This document shows positions 16,774 to 25,184 of a stretch of DNA of 64,000 nt, in pieces. The position numbers were made by a program, and so were the translations under genes. The first letter of the stretch is position 1; each line of letters starts with the position of its first letter. The notes beneath the pieces were generated by a model. That model did not search any database, had not been told where the DNA came from, and worked only from the letters and a program-made list of their open reading frames with translations. Source of the DNA: DYIU01 sp038326775. GTDB lineage: Bacteria; Actinomycetota; Geothermincolia; Fen-727; Anoxymicrobiaceae. Location: assembly GCA_038326775.1 (NCBI GenBank), contig JBBQKJ010000007.1, positions 1 to 64,000 of the forward strand, given 5' to 3'.

Positions 16774-17798
16774 GTCACCAGCATGGCGTCGCCAAAAGAG
16801 TAGAGACGATAGCGCTCGCGCACTGCCGTCTCGTAAGCCCCAAGTATAAGCTCCCGGCCCCCGAACGCGCACACCAGCATCAGCAGGGTGGAGCGCGGAA
16901 AGTGGAAGTTGGTGATAAGCGCGTCCACCACTTTGAAACTGTAGCCGGGGGTTATGAAAAGGGTGGTGCTCCCGGTTCGAGGCTCGAGGGTGCCGTCGGA
17001 AAACGCCGCCGACTCAAGCGCCCTCACCGCGGTCGTCCCCACCGCGACGACCCGGCCGCCACGCGACCTCGTCTCGTTGACGGCGCGCGCGCAGGCCTCC
17101 CCCACCGCGAACGACTCCGAGTGGATGCGGTGGTCCTCGACATCATCCTCCCTCACGGGGACGAACGTGTCCATGCCGACCGCCAGCTCCAGGCCGGTCA
17201 CTCGGATTCCCGCCTTCTCGAGCTTCGCGAGCAGGCGCCCGGTGAAGTGAAGGCCAGCCGTCGGGGCGGCGGCGGAGCTCTCCCTCTCGGAATAGACGGT
17301 CTGGTAGCGCTCGGGGTCGTCTATCTCCCCGGTGATGTAAGGCGGCAGCGGCACGCGGCCTAGCGCGAAGACCGACTCGTCGGGCGACGGCTTGCCCGCG
17401 CTCTCGAACCACACCTCCGCCCGGCCTTCGACAGGCCCCTCGATGACCTCGGCGGTGATGCCGCTTCCGGCGAAGGAGAGTTCGACGCCGGGCCGCAGGG
17501 AGGCGCCCCTGCTCATAGTGTTCCAGGTCCCCCGGCCGGTCTTCTCCAGCAGCAGCAGCTCCACCGCCCCGCCGGTCGGCTCCTTGCGCGCGTTCAACCT
17601 CCCCGGGAAAACCCTGGTTGTGTTGACCACCAGCAGGTCGCCCTGCCGGAGGAGCCCGGGAAGGTCCCTGAAGGTATGATGAGTCACGCCCCCAGAGCTG
17701 CGCTCCACGAGCATCAGGCGGCTCGCGTCTCGCTCGGGGAGGGGCTGCTGGGCGATAAGCTCGCGGGGTAACGGATAGTCAAACAGGTCGGTCTTCAT
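16770..17798 (-). CDS. queA: S-adenosylmethionine:tRNA ribosyltransferase-isomerase
   Basis: Transfers and isomerises the ribose of SAM onto preQ1-tRNA to form epoxyqueuosine. The protein is full length at 342 residues, with family motifs FDYPLPRELIAQQPLPERD near the start, VNTTRVFPGRL, AAPTAGLHFT and ITNFHFPRSTLLMLV. The ATG overlaps the queH stop by four bases (ATGA), and its stop overlaps tgt, so queH-queA-tgt are tightly coupled. Confidence 0.97.
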   Translation of the reverse strand: MKTDLFDYPLPRELIAQQPLPERDASRLMLVERSSGGVTHHTFRDLPGLLRQGDLLVVNTTRVFPGRLNARKEPTGGAVELLLLEKTGRGTWNTMSRGASLRPGVELSFAGSGITAEVIEGPVEGRAEVWFESAGKPSPDESVFALGRVPLPPYITGEIDDPERYQTVYSERESSAAAPTAGLHFTGRLLAKLEKAGIRVTGLELAVGMDTFVPVREDDVEDHRIHSESFAVGEACARAVNETRSRGGRVVAVGTTAVRALESAAFSDGTLEPRTGSTTLFITPGYSFKVVDALITNFHFPRSTLLMLVCAFGGRELILGAYETAVRERYRLYSFGDAMLVT

Positions 17799-18337
17799 CG
17801 GCTCGGGGGGTCGTTCTTCTGGTATCTTTCAAGCTCGCTGTATACGCAGCCGCAGTACGACTGGCGGTACATGCCCATCTCCTTTGAGATGCGCACGGAC
17901 TCCTGGTAACCGGCGGTCATGTCCTCACCGAAGAACAGGACTCCATTCTCGATGGCCGCGGACTCGCCGGCCTCGCGAACAGCCCCCCGGTCCTGGTGAG
18001 GGCTCACCAGGAGCGTTGTCGTGAACTCGCCGATGCCAAGCCTGCGCGCCTCCGCCGCGGAAGCCGAGAGCCTCAACTGGAAGCAGCGCTCGCAGCGTGT
18101 GTCCACCCGCGCACTGACCTCTAAAAGGAACCGCGACATCTCATAGGGGCCGGTGTGTTGGTCCAGGCCCTGCCGCTCGCAGTAGTCGAGCACTGCGAGG
18201 AACCTCTCGCGGTATTCGCGGAACGGGTGGATGTTCGGGTTGTAGAAGAAAGGCACAACCTCGTAACCGCGCTCGGAATAGATGCGGTGCGGGATGATGA
18301 GACAGGGCGCGCAGCACGTGTGCAGGAGGATCTTCAT
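17795..18337 (-). CDS. queH: Epoxyqueuosine reductase QueH
   Basis: Reduces epoxyqueuosine to queuosine and is the non-homologous alternative to QueG. From the ATG at 18337 it has 180 residues beginning MKILLHTCCAPC, the diagnostic Cys-Cys motif. Further Cys pairs are TRCERCFQLRL and SYCGCVYS; together these supply the [4Fe-4S] cluster and an adjacent metal site. Also visible is FFYNPNIHPFREYRER. The upstream reading frame (MPPGVAKAS) lacks similarity and is rejected. No recognisable precursor-synthesis genes (queD, queE, queC) are in the window. Confidence 0.95.
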   Translation of the reverse strand: MKILLHTCCAPCLIIPHRIYSERGYEVVPFFYNPNIHPFREYRERFLAVLDYCERQGLDQHTGPYEMSRFLLEVSARVDTRCERCFQLRLSASAAEARRLGIGEFTTTLLVSPHQDRGAVREAGESAAIENGVLFFGEDMTAGYQESVRISKEMGMYRQSYCGCVYSELERYQKNDPPSR

Positions 18338-18409
18338 GACACCGTTTCTCGGGCCGCGGCTCGCCTTCGCGACGCCCGGCGGCACGAGAGGCCTCCATCG
18401 GTAGGCGTC

Positions 18410-19438
18410 TTAGAATAGTGTCCCACCGCTGCCCTCCACATACTCCCGGCCCAGGTGCTTGAACGCGCGGGGAGTAGCGACCCGGCCGCGCGGGGTACGC
18501 TTGAGGAACCCTATCTGCATGAGGTACGGCTCGTAGACTTCCTCGAGGGTATCGGTCTCCTCTCCCACCGCCGCCGCCAGGGTCTTGAGGCCCACCGGGC
18601 CACCGGAGAACTTATCTATCACCGCGGTCAGTATCGCCTGGTCGAGCACGTCAAGGCCCATCTCGTCCACCTGGAGCATGGCCATCGCGTCCACGGCGAC
18701 ATCCTCCGTTATGACCTTGTCCGCCTCGACCTCGGCGAAGTCGCGCACGCGCTTGAGCAGCCTGTTTGCCACCCGCGGTGTGCCGCGGGCCCGCCTTGCT
18801 ATCTCGTGACAGCCGCCCGCGTCTATCTCGACGTCGATGATGCCGGCGGCCCTCATGACCACGGCCTCCATCTCGTCGACCGGGTAGTAATCGAGCCGGA
18901 GTGAGACCCCGAACCTGGTCAGCAGCGGCCCGGTCATGAGGCCGACCCTTGTGGTGGCGCCGATAAGAGTGTAGCCCGGCAGCTCTAGCCTCACCGAGCG
19001 CGCGCCCGGCCCCTTGCCGATGATGATGTCTATCTTGAAGTCCTCCATCGCGGGGTAGAGTATCTCCTCGACCGTGCGGGGAAGCCGGTGTATCTCGTCG
19101 ATGAAGAACACTTCGCCGGCCTCGAGGTTGGTGAGGATGGCGGCGAGGTCGCCCTGGCGCTCCAGCGCGGGCCCGCTGGTGGACCTGGTGTTGACACCGA
19201 GCTCCTGGGCGATGATGGAGGCCAGCGTGGTCTTTCCCAGGCCGGGGGGGCCCGAGAGCAGCACGTGATCCAGGACGTCACCGCGCTTGCGGGCGGCCTC
19301 GATGAAGATGCGCAGCTGCTCCTTGTTTGACGCCTGGCCGATGAACTCGGCGAGCGTGCGCGGCCTCAGTGTAAGGTCGAGGACCTTCTCCTCCGGCAGG
19401 AGGATCCCGGATGTTATGCCGGCCAAGTCGTCAGCCAA
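18410..19438 (-). CDS. ruvB: Holliday junction branch migration helicase RuvB
   Basis: AAA+ motor that drives branch migration with RuvA. The 342 residues include LRPRTLAEFIGQ, Walker A SGPPGLGKTTLA, Walker B FIDEIHRL, GKGPGARSVRLELP and sensor/arginine-finger region TRFGVSLRLDYY. A winged-helix C-terminus follows with GPVGLKTLAAAVGEE and GFLKRTPRGR. The TTG start at 19438 gives the expected MADDLAG N-terminus and lies six bases past the ruvA stop. Confidence 0.98.
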   Translation of the reverse strand: MADDLAGITSGILLPEEKVLDLTLRPRTLAEFIGQASNKEQLRIFIEAARKRGDVLDHVLLSGPPGLGKTTLASIIAQELGVNTRSTSGPALERQGDLAAILTNLEAGEVFFIDEIHRLPRTVEEILYPAMEDFKIDIIIGKGPGARSVRLELPGYTLIGATTRVGLMTGPLLTRFGVSLRLDYYPVDEMEAVVMRAAGIIDVEIDAGGCHEIARRARGTPRVANRLLKRVRDFAEVEADKVITEDVAVDAMAMLQVDEMGLDVLDQAILTAVIDKFSGGPVGLKTLAAAVGEETDTLEEVYEPYLMQIGFLKRTPRGRVATPRAFKHLGREYVEGSGGTLF

Positions 19439-19444
19439 TCGGGC

Positions 19445-20041
19445 TCAACCCCTGTCCATGTTCTTCAGGGCGAACTGCAGGAGGTCTTCGACAGTCGCCT
19501 CCCTGCCGCCGAACGGGTACTTCTTGAGCGCCTCATGGGCCTCCAGGCGAGTGTAGCCGAGCTGCACCAGGGCCTCGGACGCCTCGTCGAAAGGCCGGCG
19601 CCCCTCGGGCGGCAGGCCCGCCACCTCCGCCGCCGAGGGCTCGATCTTGTCCCTCATCTCGAGCAACAGCCGCTCGGCGCCCTTCCTGCCCACGCCTTTG
19701 ATAATGGTCAGCGCGTTGGCGTCGCCCCGCTGCACGACCGCGTCAAACCCCTCGGGCGAGAATACAGAGAGCACCGCCAGCGCCTTCTGCGAGCCGAACC
19801 CTGAAACCGTCATCAGTTTGTTGAAGAGGTCGCGAGCCCGCGGAGAGTCAAACCCGTAGAGCTGGAGGGCGTCTTCCCGGACTTGCAGGTAGGTGAAAAG
19901 AGCTATATCGCCCCCTGCCTCGGGCGCCTTGTCTATGGTGCCCGCGGGCGCGCGCACCTCGAGCCCGATGCCCCCCACCAGCACCACCAGGTGGTCGGCC
20001 CCTTTCTCTATCAGCTTCCCTTTCAGGTATGCGATCATCAT
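19445..20041 (-). CDS. ruvA: Holliday junction branch migration protein RuvA
   Basis: Binds four-way junctions and loads RuvB. The 198 residues comprise an N-terminal OB domain (MIAYLKGKLIEKGADHLVV), tandem helix-hairpin-helix motifs (LMTVSGFGSQKALAVLS and IIKGVGRKGAERLLLEMRDK), and a C-terminal RuvB-binding domain (EALVQLGYTRLEAHEAL). Tandem ATGs at 20041 and 20038 follow GAGGTAGG. A single GGGGTCAG repeat arm lies in the 64 bases separating it from ruvC. Confidence 0.97.
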   Translation of the reverse strand: MMIAYLKGKLIEKGADHLVVLVGGIGLEVRAPAGTIDKAPEAGGDIALFTYLQVREDALQLYGFDSPRARDLFNKLMTVSGFGSQKALAVLSVFSPEGFDAVVQRGDANALTIIKGVGRKGAERLLLEMRDKIEPSAAEVAGLPPEGRRPFDEASEALVQLGYTRLEAHEALKKYPFGGREATVEDLLQFALKNMDRG

Positions 20042-20063
20042 CCTACCTCGCCTCGGGGCTCCG

Positions 20064-20108
20064 ACTAATGAAATCAGATCTGACCCCGATTATTAGCCCC
20101 GATTATTA
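20064..20108. repeat. GGGGTCAGATCTGA repeat (type A), single arm at the ruvC stop
   Basis: One arm only, 20064-20095, reading on the minus strand TAATAATCGGGGTCAGATCT and onward to ATTTCATTAGT. A partial duplicate of its first 12 bases (TAATAATCGGGG) occupies 20097-20108 and supplies the TAA stop of ruvC. It is identical in its core to the paired copies at 33595-33682 and 55074-55151. Confidence 0.85.
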
Positions 20109-20594
20109 GCCGGTCAGCTCCTTGAGCCGCCTGGACTGCAGGTGGCATATCGCCATCGCCAGGGCGTCCGAGGCGTGCAGGGTGGCCGGCTGCTCCTTGA
20201 GGCCCAGAAGAGCGCCCACCATGTAGGCGACCTGCTCTTTTTTCGCGTTGCCGTTGCCCACGACCGCCATCTTCACCTGGAGGGGGGTGTATTCATCCCA
20301 GGGCTTTCGTGCGTGCCTGCAGGCGAGCAGTATCACACCGCGCGCCTGTCCCACCGTCATGGCGGTCTTCTGGTTTGTGTTGAAGAAAAGCTGCTCCAGC
20401 ACCACCACGTCGGGGTCAGTCTCCACGATAACCTTCGCGATCTCCGTGTAGAGGATATCAAGACGCTCGGACATGTCCGCCGAGCCCTTGGTTTTTATCG
20501 CTCCGTGGCTGAGCGCGCGCATCCGGCCGGACTCCTCGGCGACCAGGCCGTAACCGGTGTTGGTTATCCCCGGGTCTATGCCCAGCACCCTCAT
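20106..20594 (-). CDS. ruvC: Crossover junction endodeoxyribonuclease RuvC
   Basis: Resolves Holliday junctions by paired nicks. The 162 residues carry the acidic catalytic residues in MRVLGIDPGITNTGYGL, VVLEQLFFNTNQKTA and the C-terminal HASDALAMAICH. The ATG overlaps the yebC stop by four bases. The TAA stop is immediately followed by GGGGTCAG repeat DNA. It belongs to the yebC-ruvC-ruvA-ruvB order seen in many bacteria. Confidence 0.97.
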   Translation of the reverse strand: MRVLGIDPGITNTGYGLVAEESGRMRALSHGAIKTKGSADMSERLDILYTEIAKVIVETDPDVVVLEQLFFNTNQKTAMTVGQARGVILLACRHARKPWDEYTPLQVKMAVVGNGNAKKEQVAYMVGALLGLKEQPATLHASDALAMAICHLQSRRLKELTG

Positions 20595-21364
20595 GCGGGC
20601 GGCCCTCCCAGGGCGGCGGCCTCTTCCTCCAGCACCTCGTCGGGGATGTCGAAGTTGGCGTAAACGTCACCGACATCGTCGAGCTCCTCCAGCGCGTCGA
20701 TGAGCCGGAGCACTTTCCTTGCTCCATCACGGTTGAGCGTGATGGTGTTCTTAGGCATCATGGTCATCTCGGCGCTCTCCACCTCGAGGCTGTGGGCGGC
20801 GAGCCCGTCGCGCACGTTCCTGAACTGCTCAACGTCGCAGACTATCTCCCAGTATTCGCCCTCGGCGTTGAGGTCGTCGGCCCCCGCTTCCAGCGCTATC
20901 TCGAGCAGTTCCTCCTCGCCGTGCGCAGGGTCCTGCTTGATCATAAAGACGCCTTTTCTCTCGAAAATCCATGCCACGGAGCCGGTCTCGCCGATGCGCG
21001 CGCCGTACTTTGTGAACACGTGACGCACCTCGCTCGAGGCGCGGTTGCGGTTGTCTGTCAGGACCTCGACTATGACAGCCACGCCGTCCGCCGCGTAGCC
21101 CTCGAAGCTCATCTGCTCGAGCTGGCCTCCCTTGAGCTCGCCGGTGCCCTTGGCTATCGCCCGCTTGATGTTGTCCATCGGAAGGCTGTACTTGCGAGCG
21201 GTCTCTACGGCCGTCGCCAGGGCGGCGTTGGCGTCGGGGTTGCCCCCGCCCTCGCGAGCGGCGACAGTTATCTTGTGGGAAAGCTTGCCGAAGAGCTGGC
21301 CGCGCTTGGCGTCCTCCTTGCCCTTCTTGTGCTTGATGGAATGCCACTTGGAGTGTCCTGACAT
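20591..21364 (-). CDS. yebC: YebC/PmpR family protein
   Basis: Widely conserved cytoplasmic protein first described as a transcriptional regulator and more recently linked to relief of ribosome stalling. The 257 residues open with MSGHSKWHSIKHKKG, then FGKLSHKITVAAREGGGNPD and GYAADGVAVIVEVLTDNRNR. The last ten or so residues (LEEEAAALGGPPA) are a little longer than usual. It sits between pdxT and ruvC, and its stop overlaps ruvC. Confidence 0.95.
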   Translation of the reverse strand: MSGHSKWHSIKHKKGKEDAKRGQLFGKLSHKITVAAREGGGNPDANAALATAVETARKYSLPMDNIKRAIAKGTGELKGGQLEQMSFEGYAADGVAVIVEVLTDNRNRASSEVRHVFTKYGARIGETGSVAWIFERKGVFMIKQDPAHGEEELLEIALEAGADDLNAEGEYWEIVCDVEQFRNVRDGLAAHSLEVESAEMTMMPKNTITLNRDGARKVLRLIDALEELDDVGDVYANFDIPDEVLEEEAAALGGPPA

Positions 21365-21387
21365 GTCATACCTCCATGTCGCGCCAG

Positions 21388-21993
21388 CTACCCCGCCTGT
21401 TTTACCTGTTCGACCATCTCCAGGAAGTAGCGGTGTATCCTGTCGTCATTGGTCAGCTCCGGGTGGAAAGCGCCGAGAAGAAATGTGCCTTCGCGCGCCA
21501 TCACCACCCCCTCCTCTAAGCTCGCCATGACCTCGACCCCGGGGCCGGCCTCCTCGATTACCGGCGCCCTTATGAACACGGCCCGGAACGGGCGGTCCTC
21601 CTCGGCTATCCCCCTGACCAGGATATCTCTTTCGAAGGAATCGACCTGGCGCCCGAACGCGTTGCGCTCGACCGTCACATCGGCGAGCCCCAGCACGCTC
21701 CCGTGCCTGCCTTTGACCCGCTGCGACAAGATGATAAGCCCCGCGCAGGTCCCGTAGACAGGTGTGCCGCTCCTGCCGAGCCTGATGAGCTCGGGCACGA
21801 AGCCGTACTCATCAATTAGTTTCCCAATGGTGGTGCTTTCTCCTCCAGGGATGATGAGTCCGTTTACGCCGTTGAGCCCGGAAGGGCGTTTTATGCCGAC
21901 CCCCCGGGCCCCGCATCGCTCGATCATCTCGAGGTGCTCCCGGACCGCTCCCTGCAGAGCCAGAACCCCGATGGTTGTGTTGTTACCAGCCAC
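21388..21993 (-). CDS. pdxT: Pyridoxal 5'-phosphate synthase glutaminase subunit
   Basis: Releases ammonia from glutamine and passes it to PdxS for pyridoxal-phosphate synthesis. The 201 residues show GVLALQGAVREHLEMI, IPGGESTTIGKL, the nucleophile elbow GTCAGLI and the catalytic His-Glu in AFHPELTNDDRIH. The GTG start at 21993 lies inside the 3' end of pdxS (11-base overlap), consistent with stoichiometric co-synthesis of the two subunits. Confidence 0.97.
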   Translation of the reverse strand: MAGNNTTIGVLALQGAVREHLEMIERCGARGVGIKRPSGLNGVNGLIIPGGESTTIGKLIDEYGFVPELIRLGRSGTPVYGTCAGLIILSQRVKGRHGSVLGLADVTVERNAFGRQVDSFERDILVRGIAEEDRPFRAVFIRAPVIEEAGPGVEVMASLEEGVVMAREGTFLLGAFHPELTNDDRIHRYFLEMVEQVKQAG

Positions 21994-22876
21994 GGAACTG
22001 TATCAGGTTCTCCTTTGCGATCTCCCCTATCTCGAGGCCGGGCATCGCCTCGCCCAGGCCGCGGGAGACCTCGGCTATCAACGCTGCATCCTCGAAGTGG
22101 GTGGTCGCCTGAACGATGGCCTTCGCTCTTGTAGCGGGGTCCTCCGACTTGAAGATGCCCGAGCCCACGAACACGCCGTCCGCCCCGAGCTGCATCATGA
22201 GCGCCGCGTCGGACGGGGTTGCGATGCCGCCCGCCGAGAAGTTGACCACCGGCAGCTTGCCCTCGCGCGCCACCAGGACCACCAGGTCGTACGGGGCGCG
22301 AAGCTCCTTGGCGGCGGACATCAGCTCCTCCTCGGGGAGGGTTGTGAGCCTGCTCAACTCGCCGTTGATGGTACGCATGTGCCGCACGGCCTCGACCACG
22401 TTGCCTGTGCCAGCCTCGCCCTTGGTGCGTATCATGGCGGCGCCCTCGCCGATGCGGCGCAGCGCCTCGCCCAGGTTAATGGCCCCGCACACGAACGGGA
22501 CCTTGAACTTGCGCTTGTTGACGTGGTTGGCTTCGTCCGCCGGCGTGAGCACCTCGCTCTCGTCGAGGTAGTCGACGCCCAGCGCCTCGAGCGCCTGGGC
22601 CTCCACAAAATGCCCGATACGGCACTTGGCCATCACCGGGATGGTGACCGCCTCCATGATGCCGGTGATGACGTCGGGGTCGGCCATGCGCGCCACGCCC
22701 CCGGAGGCCCGGATGTCAGCCGGGACGCGCTCCAGCGCCATCACGGCGACCGCGCCCGCCTCCTCGGCGATACGAGCGTGCTCGACGCTGACGACGTCCA
22801 TGATGACCCCGCCCTTGAGCATCCGGGCGAGACCCCTCTTCACCGTGTCGGTGCCCTTCTCAGCCTGATTTTCCAC
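21983..22876 (-). CDS. pdxS: Pyridoxal 5'-phosphate synthase lyase subunit
   Basis: Builds pyridoxal phosphate from ribose 5-phosphate, glyceraldehyde 3-phosphate and ammonia. From the GTG at 22876 it has 297 residues: VKRGLARMLKGGVIMDVVS, MALERVPADIRASGGVARM, AKCRIGHFVEAQALEALGVD, YLDESEVLTPAD, and the phosphate-binding ends NFSAGGIATPSD and GVFVGSGIFKS. This GTG is favoured over the longer frame because AAAGGA lies six bases upstream and it matches the usual N-terminus. It is the first gene of the long operon. Confidence 0.97.
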   Translation of the reverse strand: MENQAEKGTDTVKRGLARMLKGGVIMDVVSVEHARIAEEAGAVAVMALERVPADIRASGGVARMADPDVITGIMEAVTIPVMAKCRIGHFVEAQALEALGVDYLDESEVLTPADEANHVNKRKFKVPFVCGAINLGEALRRIGEGAAMIRTKGEAGTGNVVEAVRHMRTINGELSRLTTLPEEELMSAAKELRAPYDLVVLVAREGKLPVVNFSAGGIATPSDAALMMQLGADGVFVGSGIFKSEDPATRAKAIVQATTHFEDAALIAEVSRGLGEAMPGLEIGEIAKENLIQFRGW

Positions 22877-22906
22877 GTTTTTTCCTTTATTCAGGGAGAT
22901 AACCCC

Positions 22907-22935
22907 ATGATAGCGAATAGGGTGGTTGGCTGCAA
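22907..22935 (-). promoter_or_regulatory. Promoter of the pdxS-to-aspS operon
   Basis: On the minus strand TTGCAG at 22935-22930, a spacer of exactly 17 bases, and TATCAT at 22912-22907. This is a near-consensus sigma-70-type promoter about 30 bases upstream of the pdxS start. The next upstream gene (DUF3048 lipoprotein) ends at 22949, so this is the natural start of the downstream gene string. Confidence 0.65.
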
Positions 22936-22948
22936 ATAGACGCACGTT

Positions 22949-24079
22949 TCAGTCGAATGTCGCCTGCTTCGCGGTCGGGACCAACTCGATCCACGTTATG
23001 CCGGGCTTGAGCCTGATCGCGTTGCCTGAGTTGTCGGTAAAGCGGGTATGCTCGCCGCGCGAATTCTTGGCCCAGTTGGCGTCGACGAGGCGGCCGCGGA
23101 CGAAGACCTGCGCGCGGCCCGAGCCGACGACCCCCAGCTCTGGTGAGTCAACCCCGTTTACGTCCACTATGCCGGAGGGCACCTCGGTGACGTATTGGAC
23201 GATGAGGTTGTCGGCGGCGAGCTGCCCGGTGGTGGTCCGCTCCATGTGGGGTTTGCCCGCGACGAAGCGCATGAACCTGCCGGTCGAGGAGTCGTAAGAG
23301 TACTTTACCGCGCATACCGCTGTGTAGGGGATGTAGACGTTCCTGACGACGGTCAGGGTCGGCTCGTAGCCCGGGTCGGGGCTCGACTGCTGAGCGGCGG
23401 CCCTGCTCATCTCTTCTGCGCGGTCCCTCTCCATCTTCGCCTGCTGCCGGTCGCCGAGGAACTCAAACGGGCTTGCGACCTCTCCGTGGAACGGGAAAGC
23501 GGGGTTGCCCGAGGCCCTGAGCTTCCCGGTGGAGGTATAGAGATTGTAGGGCGCCCGCCGGTCTCCGGCCCTCCAGTAGGCGCCGGGCCAGGCGAACTGG
23601 TCGAGGTCGGCTATGCCGGAGGCCTGTATCATGGCCAGCGTCGGCTCACCGCCGCCGCAGTGGCATAAGAGAGCTTCGTACGGGAGGGCAAGCTCGATGT
23701 CAGCCGGACGGGCGCTTCGCACCGGCCCTATAACCTCCGCATCCCGGCAGAGGTAGACGGCCATGAACCTTGTGATGCCGCCCTCAGTCACCTCCTCGTA
23801 GACAATACAGGCATTGCCGAGGCCGGACTGGGGACGGGCGGAGGGGTCGTTCTCGACCTTGACCGCAAGCGGCCTTCGGTCGATCGCCGGGAGGCTCGAC
23901 ACCTCCATGCCGCAAAGAGGACATGCAATCGGTTTTGTCTTTGCGACCGCGGCGGGCTTACGAGCCTCCTTCTTTTTTGTCTCGCCGAACCAGGAGCAAC
24001 CCGGCGCGAGCGAGAGCAGGAGAAGAAGTGCGACCGCGGCGATTGATATGAGGGTATTTCGAACGCTCTTGTATCCCAT
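22949..24079 (-). CDS. DUF3048 domain lipoprotein
   Basis: A secreted, membrane-anchored protein of 376 residues. The signal peptide SIAAVALLLLLSLAPGC carries a lipobox (LAPGC, lipidated Cys near residue 28). A linker has a CPLCGM pair, then the DUF3048 (YerB-like) domain: RRPLAVKVENDPSARPQSGL, IVYEEVTEGGITRFMAVY, GPVRSARPADIEL, and a C-terminal lobe with RYTDNSG-like and LKPGITWIEL elements. The family is common in Gram-positives; its biochemical function is not established. The CPLC pair near the N-terminus is unusual and may bind metal or form a disulfide. It is probably a single-gene unit. Confidence 0.88.
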   Translation of the reverse strand: MGYKSVRNTLISIAAVALLLLLSLAPGCSWFGETKKKEARKPAAVAKTKPIACPLCGMEVSSLPAIDRRPLAVKVENDPSARPQSGLGNACIVYEEVTEGGITRFMAVYLCRDAEVIGPVRSARPADIELALPYEALLCHCGGGEPTLAMIQASGIADLDQFAWPGAYWRAGDRRAPYNLYTSTGKLRASGNPAFPFHGEVASPFEFLGDRQQAKMERDRAEEMSRAAAQQSSPDPGYEPTLTVVRNVYIPYTAVCAVKYSYDSSTGRFMRFVAGKPHMERTTTGQLAADNLIVQYVTEVPSGIVDVNGVDSPELGVVGSGRAQVFVRGRLVDANWAKNSRGEHTRFTDNSGNAIRLKPGITWIELVPTAKQATFD

Positions 24080-24131
24080 GCTTCAATTGTAGCGCAGTCT
24101 TCAAGCGAAACCGCGCATTAAGAAGCTCGGC

Positions 24132-25115
24132 TTAAACGGGGACCTGGCCGGGCTGGACCTCCTGGAAGCTGCCGGCCATCTCGTTCAGCCTGCGTATGCG
24201 GTCCTCGATCGGAGGATGCGTGTCGAAGAGGCTGTTGAGCCGGCCGCCCTTGTTGCCCTTCTCAGTCTTGAGCGGCTGCGCTATGTACATGTGCGCGGTC
24301 GCTTTGTTGGCCCTGCGCAACTGGCGGTTGTCGCCTCCTATCTTGCCCAGGGCGTTGGCGAGCCCAGGTGGATAACGCGTGAGCAGTGCCCCGTTGGCGT
24401 CGGCCAGGTACTCGCGCTTGCGGCCGATGGCGAGCTTGATGAGCTGGGCTATGATCGGCGCCAGTATTGCGAAAACTATCGCCACCACCAGCATGATGAT
24501 CCCGAACTCGCCGGAGTCGGAGTCGGAGTCGCTGTCCCCGCCGAACCAGAACGTCCTCAAGAATATGTCGGACATGAGTATGACCGTGCCCACCAGAACG
24601 ATTGTCATGGTCATGATGAGGATGTCGTAGTTTTTCACGTGGGACATCTCGTGGGCTATCACACCCTGCAACTCCTGGTCGTTCATCATGGTGAGAAGCC
24701 CGGTGGTCACAGCGATAGCCGAATGGTCGGGGTTCCTGCCCGTGGCGAACGCGTTCGGCGCCTCGTCGTAGATCACGTAGGGCGCCGGCTTGGGCAGGCC
24801 CGCGGCGATGGCGAGGCCTTCCACCGCGTTATCGAACCTGATGGCGAGCGCCCTCCAGTTGGGGTCGTTCATGTACTGCTCGACCGGCGCGGCCCCCGAC
24901 ACGCGCAGCGCCACCTTGTCGCTGCGGTAGTAGGAGACAAGGCTCATGGTCAAGGCGATCACAACCGCAATGCCCAGGCCGATGAAGGCGTACTGGGGGT
25001 GGGACGTGCCGCCCCAGGCCAGGCCGATGACGTAGCCGATTCCCACCACGAACGCCACGAAGAAGACCATCATCAGGCCGGATTTCCACTTGTTGGCGCT
25101 TATCTGCTCGTACAA
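24132..25115 (-). CDS. htpX: HtpX-type membrane zinc metalloprotease
   Basis: M48-family integral membrane protease involved in membrane protein quality control. The 327 residues have two N-terminal helices, then YVIYDEAPNAFATGRNPDHS, the zinc motif VIAHEMSHVKNYDI, two more helices, and the third zinc ligand in KREYLADANGALLTRYP. An acidic DSDSDSGE loop lies near residue 200. The TTG start at 25115 has GGAGG nine bases upstream. It lies downstream of lemA, separated by a strong hairpin, matching the frequent lemA-htpX pairing. Confidence 0.95.
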   Translation of the reverse strand: MYEQISANKWKSGLMMVFFVAFVVGIGYVIGLAWGGTSHPQYAFIGLGIAVVIALTMSLVSYYRSDKVALRVSGAAPVEQYMNDPNWRALAIRFDNAVEGLAIAAGLPKPAPYVIYDEAPNAFATGRNPDHSAIAVTTGLLTMMNDQELQGVIAHEMSHVKNYDILIMTMTIVLVGTVILMSDIFLRTFWFGGDSDSDSDSGEFGIIMLVVAIVFAILAPIIAQLIKLAIGRKREYLADANGALLTRYPPGLANALGKIGGDNRQLRRANKATAHMYIAQPLKTEKGNKGGRLNSLFDTHPPIEDRIRRLNEMAGSFQEVQPGQVPV

Positions 25116-25133
25116 ATCAAATAACCTCCGGTT

Positions 25134-25162
25134 GATCGCCGGGCCCCTGGGGCCCGGCGATC
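25134..25162. terminator. Strong hairpin between lemA and htpX
   Basis: A perfect 14-base inverted repeat (25134-25147 GATCGCCGGGCCCC and 25149-25162) with only one base between the arms. It lies in the 69-base gap between the lemA stop and the htpX start, with no T-run following on the minus strand. It is more likely a processing, stabilising or attenuating structure than a full terminator. Confidence 0.6.
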
Positions 25163-25184
25163 CACTCTGCTGAAACGGGGAATA

